DNA from: Polymorphospora lycopeni
Lineage (GTDB): Bacteria > Actinomycetota > Actinomycetes > Mycobacteriales > Micromonosporaceae
NCBI RefSeq assembly: GCF_042237075.1
Contig: NZ_JBCGDC010000002.1
Span: 62,001 to 126,000 of the forward strand
DNA: 64,000 bases
Direction: 5' to 3'
Below the pieces are notes generated by a model. That model saw only the letters and a program-made list of their open reading frames with translations, made no database searches and was not told the origin of the DNA. This document shows, piece by piece, positions 60,244 to 64,000 of this stretch. A program made the translations under genes and the position numbers. How positions within the stretch are numbered: position 1 is the first letter of the stretch; each line of letters opens with the position of its first letter.

Positions 60244-61323
60244 TCACAGGCAGCCGATCACCGCCTCGGCCAGGGCGTCGACCCGGTCGAAGTCGGCCAG
60301 GTGGCGGGTGACGTAGGCGAAGGCGAACCCGTGCCCCGGATCGGCGAAGCCGACACTCCCGCCGACACCACCCATGCCCCACTCGCCGTCGTCGACCTGC
60401 ATCCCCAGCGACCAGCGCACCGGCCGGCCGAGCAGCAGGTCCGGACCGTCGTACTGGACCCGGAGCAGCTCCGCGACGGTGTCCGGGCCGAACAGCCGTA
60501 CGCCGTCCAGCGTGCCGCCGGCCAGCAGCCCGGCGTAGCACCGGGCGACCCCCGCCGCCGTCGCGTGCAGGTTGACCGCCGGCACCTCGGCGGCCCGCCA
60601 CAGTGGACTGTTCACCACCCCCGGATCGAGGGCGCCGGCCGGGTTGCCCAACCCGAGCCGCCGCAGCGAACCCGGCGCACCGAGCACCGTCGCCGCCCAG
60701 TCCGGCCGGCCGTACCCGACGTCGGCGCACCGCCGCTGGTCGGTCGGGGACAGGCCGAAGGCCAGGTCGAGCCGCCACGGCCCGGCGATCTCGTCGGCCA
60801 GGAACCGGCCGACCGACCGGCCGTCGACGCGACGTACCAGCTCACCGACCAGATGCCCGTACGTCAACGCGTGCTCGGCCGCGGCCGTACCCGGAACCCA
60901 GCGGGGCTCGGCGGCGGCCAGGTCGGCGGTGAGCAGCGCCCAGTCGGCGTACGCCTCCGCCGGCCTGGGCACCGGGAACGCCGGCAGGCCGGCGGTGTGC
61001 GCGAGCACGTGCCGGACGGTCGCCCCGGCGGTGAACTCCGACCAGTGCCGGGCGACCGGGTCGTCGAGCCCGACCAGCCCTCGGTCGACGAGCAGCAGCA
61101 GGCAGAGCGCGGCGAACGGCTTGCTGACCGAATAGACGTTGACCAGGGTGTCGGCGGTCCAGGGCTGCCCGCGCCCGGGGTCGCGCCAGCCGCCGGTGAG
61201 GTCGACCACCAGCCGGCCGTCGTGCCACACGGCGACGCCGGCACCCGTTTCCGCGCCCGATTCGAGCAGGCCGGCGAACACGTCCCGCACCGCGGCGAAC
61301 CGCTGATCCACCCGTCCGTCCAT
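60244..61323 (-). CDS. Serine beta-lactamase/esterase family protein
   Basis: 359 aa from the ATG at 61323. Class C-like serine hydrolase: nucleophile Ser in YSVSKPF (SxxK), a Tyr in LTYGHLVGELV (YxN position, here YGH), and GGVGGSVGFADPGHG near the C-terminus (HTG-like box). No signal peptide, so probably a cytosolic EstB-type esterase or peptidase rather than a resistance enzyme. It lies between two inverted copies of the palindromic element. Confidence 0.9.
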   Translation of the reverse strand: MDGRVDQRFAAVRDVFAGLLESGAETGAGVAVWHDGRLVVDLTGGWRDPGRGQPWTADTLVNVYSVSKPFAALCLLLLVDRGLVGLDDPVARHWSEFTAGATVRHVLAHTAGLPAFPVPRPAEAYADWALLTADLAAAEPRWVPGTAAAEHALTYGHLVGELVRRVDGRSVGRFLADEIAGPWRLDLAFGLSPTDQRRCADVGYGRPDWAATVLGAPGSLRRLGLGNPAGALDPGVVNSPLWRAAEVPAVNLHATAAGVARCYAGLLAGGTLDGVRLFGPDTVAELLRVQYDGPDLLLGRPVRWSLGMQVDDGEWGMGGVGGSVGFADPGHGFAFAYVTRHLADFDRVDALAEAVIGCL

Positions 61324-61415
61324 CCGGCAGACGCTACGACCGGACGTACCGGCCGGCCACGCCATTTCCCCGCCGGCCGGGCCCGCCGCCCCCGGGCGCC
61401 GGTCCCGGTCCGCGT

Positions 61416-61500
61416 CGCAAGATCGTGGTGATCAGGGAGTACGGACCACGACCCGCCGACGACACGCGCGACATGATCCCTGATCACGGGGATCTTGGCG
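61416..61500 (-). repeat. 85-bp palindromic element, copy 2 (inverted orientation)
   Basis: Arms 61418-61438 and 61477-61497 match at 18 of 21 positions. Read on the minus strand it aligns over its full length with the copy at 60157. Ends 18 bases before the flavoprotein start and ~93 bases upstream of the beta-lactamase start. Confidence 0.9.
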
Positions 61501-61518
61501 GGGTGGGATGCTGGCCGG

Positions 61519-62880
61519 ATGGGTGAACCGGCAGTCGTGGACGTCGTTGTACTCGGGCTCGGTGTCGGTGGCGAGGAAGTGGCCGGCCGGCTGGCCGGGG
61601 CCGGGCTGTCCGTCGTCGGCGTCGAAAGCCGGCTCGTCGGCGGGGAGTGTCCCTACTGGGGCTGCGTGCCGAGCAAGATGATGATCCGGGCCGCCAACGC
61701 GCTCGCCGAGGCGCGGCGGGTCGACGACCTGGCCGGCCGGGCGACGGTGACCCCCGACTGGGCGCCGGTGGCCCGGCGGATCCGCGAGGACGCGACCGAC
61801 CACTGGAACGACGCGGCGGCCGCCGACCGGCTGACCGGCAAGGGCGTACGGCTGGTCCGTGGCCGGGGCACGCTGACCGGTCCCGGCCAGGTGACGGTCG
61901 GCGACGACGTCTTCCGGGCCACCCGGGGAATCGTGATCGCCACCGGCACCGCCGCCTCGGTGCCGCCGATCGAAGGGCTTCGGGACACGCCGTACTGGAC
62001 CAACCGGGAGGCGATCGAGGTCGAGCGGCTGCCGGGCTCGCTGATCGTGCTCGGCGGCGGGGCGATCGGGCTGGAACTCGCCCAGGTCTTCGCCCGGTTC
62101 GGCGTACGGGTCACCGTGGTCGAGGCGAACCCGCGGCTGCTCGCGGTGGAGGAGCCGGAGTCGTCGGAACTCCTGGCGGACGCGTTGCGGCGCGACGGCG
62201 TCGAGATCCGCACCGGGGTACGCGTCGAGCGGGTCGGTCACGGCGCCGACGGGTTCACCGTGCACCTGGCCGGGGCGGAGCCGGTGACCGGGGAGAGGTT
62301 GCTGGTGGCGACGGGCCGCCAGGCGCGACTGGGCGAACTGGGGCTGCCCGCGGTGGGGCTCGACCCGGACGCGCGCTTCCTGACCGTCGACGACCGGATG
62401 CGGGTTGGCGAGGGCATCTGGGCGGTCGGCGATGTCGCCGGCCACGGGGCGTTCACCCACATGGCGATGTACGGGGCGGGGATCGCGATCCGCGACATCC
62501 TCGGCCAGGACGGCCCGCCGGCCGACTACCGGGCGCTGCCCCGGGTCACGTTCACCGACCCGGAGGTCGGCGCGGTCGGCCTCACCGAGGCGCAGGCCCG
62601 CGAGCGGGGGATCGACGTACGGGTGGGGTTCAATCCGCTGTCGAACTCGACGCGCGGCTGGATCAACCGGTCGGACGGCTTCGTCAAGCTGGTCGCCGAC
62701 GCGGAGCGGGGGGTGCTGGTCGGCGGCACGTCCGCCGGCCCGTCGGGTGGTGAGGTGCTCAGCGGGCTGCTCGTGGCCGTGCACGGCGAGGTGCCGGTGG
62801 AGCGGCTGCGTAGCATGATCTACACCTATCCGACCTTCCATCGGGCCATCGAGGGGGCGCTGCCGGACCTCGGTCGGTGA
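61519..62880 (+). CDS. Pyridine nucleotide-disulfide oxidoreductase (MerA/Lpd-like)
   Basis: 453 aa from the ATG at 61519. FAD-binding VVVLGLGVGGEEVAGRLAG, redox Cys pair GGECPYWGCVPSK (Cys44 and Cys49 by position), NAD-binding VLGGGAIGLELAQVFARFG, and WAVGDVAGHGAFTHMA. The C-terminal catalytic His-Glu pair of Lpd/MerA (HAHPTxxE) is replaced by YTYPTFHRAIE. Substrate unknown; the lack of the standard base suggests it is not an ordinary lipoamide dehydrogenase. Confidence 0.9.
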   Translation: MGEPAVVDVVVLGLGVGGEEVAGRLAGAGLSVVGVESRLVGGECPYWGCVPSKMMIRAANALAEARRVDDLAGRATVTPDWAPVARRIREDATDHWNDAAAADRLTGKGVRLVRGRGTLTGPGQVTVGDDVFRATRGIVIATGTAASVPPIEGLRDTPYWTNREAIEVERLPGSLIVLGGGAIGLELAQVFARFGVRVTVVEANPRLLAVEEPESSELLADALRRDGVEIRTGVRVERVGHGADGFTVHLAGAEPVTGERLLVATGRQARLGELGLPAVGLDPDARFLTVDDRMRVGEGIWAVGDVAGHGAFTHMAMYGAGIAIRDILGQDGPPADYRALPRVTFTDPEVGAVGLTEAQARERGIDVRVGFNPLSNSTRGWINRSDGFVKLVADAERGVLVGGTSAGPSGGEVLSGLLVAVHGEVPVERLRSMIYTYPTFHRAIEGALPDLGR

Positions 62881-62946
62881 CGGGGACTGCGCGGATTTGT
62901 CGCTTGCGCGTCGCTTCTTGCGCAGCTCGACAACACCCGGTGCAAT

Positions 62947-62956
62947 TTTTGCAAAA
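62947..62956. promoter_or_regulatory. Candidate LacI-family operator
   Basis: Perfect palindrome TTTTGCAAAA inside an AT-rich stretch 22 bases upstream of the regulator start, with CAAT/ATTG on the outer flanks. A central GC step is usual for LacI-family sites. Probably autoregulation. Confidence 0.5.
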
Positions 62957-62977
62957 GATTGACGTACGATTGCGGCC

Positions 62978-63988
62978 GTGACGAGACGACTCACCGAGGT
63001 TGCCAAGAAAGCCCGGGTCAGCGAGGCGACGGTGAGCCGTGTGCTCAACGGTCGCGAGGGCGTGTCCGACGCCACCCGTACGGCGGTGCTGACCGCGCTG
63101 GACGTCCTCGGCTACGAACGGCCGACCAAGCTGCGCGGCGAGCGCGCCCGGCTGGTCGGCCTGGTACTGCCCGAGCTGCAGAACCCGATCTTCCCGGCGC
63201 TGGCCGAGGTGGTGACCGGCTCGCTGGCCCAGCGCGGCTTCACCCCGGCGCTCTGCGCCCGCACCATCGGCGGCGTGTCCGAGATGGACTATGTCGAGAT
63301 GCTGCTGGACCACCAGGTGTCCGGGGTGATCTTCGCCGGTGGTCTCTACGCGCTGGCCGACGCGAAACACGACCACTACCGCCGGCTGACCGACCGTGGC
63401 CTGCCGGTAGTGCTGGTCAACGCCGGGGTCGACGAACTGGGCTTCCCGACCGTCTCGACCGACGACGCGGTCGCGGTCGAGCAGGCGTACGGGCACCTGC
63501 GCTCGCTCGGGCACGAGCGGGTGGGTCTCGTCCTCGGTCCCGAGGACCACGTGCCGTCCCGGCGCAAGCTCGCCGCGATGGTCGCGGCGGCCGGCTGGGC
63601 CGGGCAGCCGGAGGAGACCGAGAACGTGGCCCGGTCGAGCTTCTCGATGGAGGGGGCCCGGGTCGCCGCGTCGAAACTCATCGACCGTGGGGTGACCGGA
63701 ATCGTCTGTGCCAGTGACGTGCTGGCACTCGGCACGATCCGCGCCGCGCGCCGGATGGGCCGCCGGGTGCCGGAGGACGTCTCGGTGGTCGGGTTCGACG
63801 ACTCGGCGTTCATGACCTGCACCGACCCGCCGCTGACCACCGTGCGCCAGCCGATCGAGACGATGGGGCAGGCCGCGGTGGACCTGCTCGTCACCCAGAT
63901 CGAGGGGGTCGGGGTGACCACCGACGAGCTGCTGTTCGAGCCGGAACTGGTGGTACGCGGCTCGACCGCGCCGGTGCCCGGCCGGTGA
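62978..63988 (+). CDS. LacI family transcriptional regulator
   Basis: 336 aa, GTG start. HTH at residues 4-23 (LTEVAKKARVSEATVSRVLN), hinge helix region, then a periplasmic-binding-protein-like sensor (LVGLVLPELQNPIFPALAE, GVIFAGGLYALAD, GLPVVLVNAG, TGIVCASDVLALGTIRAARRMG, VVGFDDSAFMTCTDPPLTTVRQP). Probably controls sugar genes to the right of the window. Confidence 0.95.
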   Translation: MTRRLTEVAKKARVSEATVSRVLNGREGVSDATRTAVLTALDVLGYERPTKLRGERARLVGLVLPELQNPIFPALAEVVTGSLAQRGFTPALCARTIGGVSEMDYVEMLLDHQVSGVIFAGGLYALADAKHDHYRRLTDRGLPVVLVNAGVDELGFPTVSTDDAVAVEQAYGHLRSLGHERVGLVLGPEDHVPSRRKLAAMVAAAGWAGQPEETENVARSSFSMEGARVAASKLIDRGVTGIVCASDVLALGTIRAARRMGRRVPEDVSVVGFDDSAFMTCTDPPLTTVRQPIETMGQAAVDLLVTQIEGVGVTTDELLFEPELVVRGSTAPVPGR

Positions 63989-64000
63989 GGTTGCCGCAGG

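Noticed and set aside
60244..61323. Beta-lactam resistance gene
   Set aside because: Lacks a signal peptide and has the EstB/class C-like esterase pattern; resistance cannot be claimed.

Overview
The window is high-GC DNA (roughly 70% G+C or more) from an actinomycete. Gene content (bldC, valine dehydrogenase and DUF3073 next to purF-purM; an HtdX/FabG4/FadA2 trio; a Pnkp/Hen1 pair; carotenoid genes) and palindromic intergenic repeats suggest the Micromonosporaceae. The family is an inference. The DNA looks chromosomal; I see no prophage, integrase, transposase, rRNA or CRISPR array.

Layout. 1-4.6 kb: RNA-repair pair hen1-pnkp (pnkp runs off the left edge), a YdeI-like gene and a shortened AbiEi-like gene. 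4.6-9 kb: small acidic protein, 4-TM membrane protein, class II aldolase, LOG-like protein, DUF3151. 9-15 kb: proline-rich ParA/MinD ATPase, degenerate diacylglycerol-kinase-like protein, purA, purD. 15-21 kb: lipoprotein, SCP2 protein, fatty-acyl genes htdX-fabG4 with divergent fadA2, MFS exporter. 21-27 kb: odd fused permease, purB, YbjQ protein, secreted trypsin-like protease, and a TMEM165/GDT1 transporter behind a yybP-ykoY-type manganese riboswitch. 27-31.4 kb: overlapping purS-purQ-purL, then a ComB-like phosphatase. 31.4-34 kb: membrane protein with a long Gly/Tyr-rich cytoplasmic tail, and a sterol-carrier-like gene. 34-42 kb: purF, purM, a two-gene radical-SAM cyclophane RiPP cassette, DUF3073, vdh, a conserved unknown and bldC. 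42-53 kb: mixed housekeeping genes, PrsW protease, an acyl-CoA dehydrogenase/hydratase pair flanked by two calcium-repeat proteins, and a lipoprotein that appears to be a circularly permuted substrate-binding protein. 53 kb: tRNA-Glu, tRNA-Asp and tRNA-Phe. 53.4-60.2 kb: polysaccharide deacetylase and a carotenoid cluster (LitR-like regulator, idi, crtI, crtE, divergent crtB) followed by a truncated photolyase. 60.2-61.5 kb: a beta-lactamase-fold gene flanked by two inverted copies of an ~85-bp palindromic element. 61.5-64 kb: flavoprotein disulfide reductase and a LacI regulator.

How it fits together. Eight purine genes (A, D, B, S, Q, L, F, M) lie in four clusters within 25 kb. The carotenoid genes make GGPP, phytoene and a desaturated product; no cyclase is visible here. 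The most unusual items are the RiPP cassette between purM and DUF3073, the circularly permuted binding protein, the repeat-flanked cassette that cuts the photolyase gene, and the riboswitch with a readable switching hairpin.
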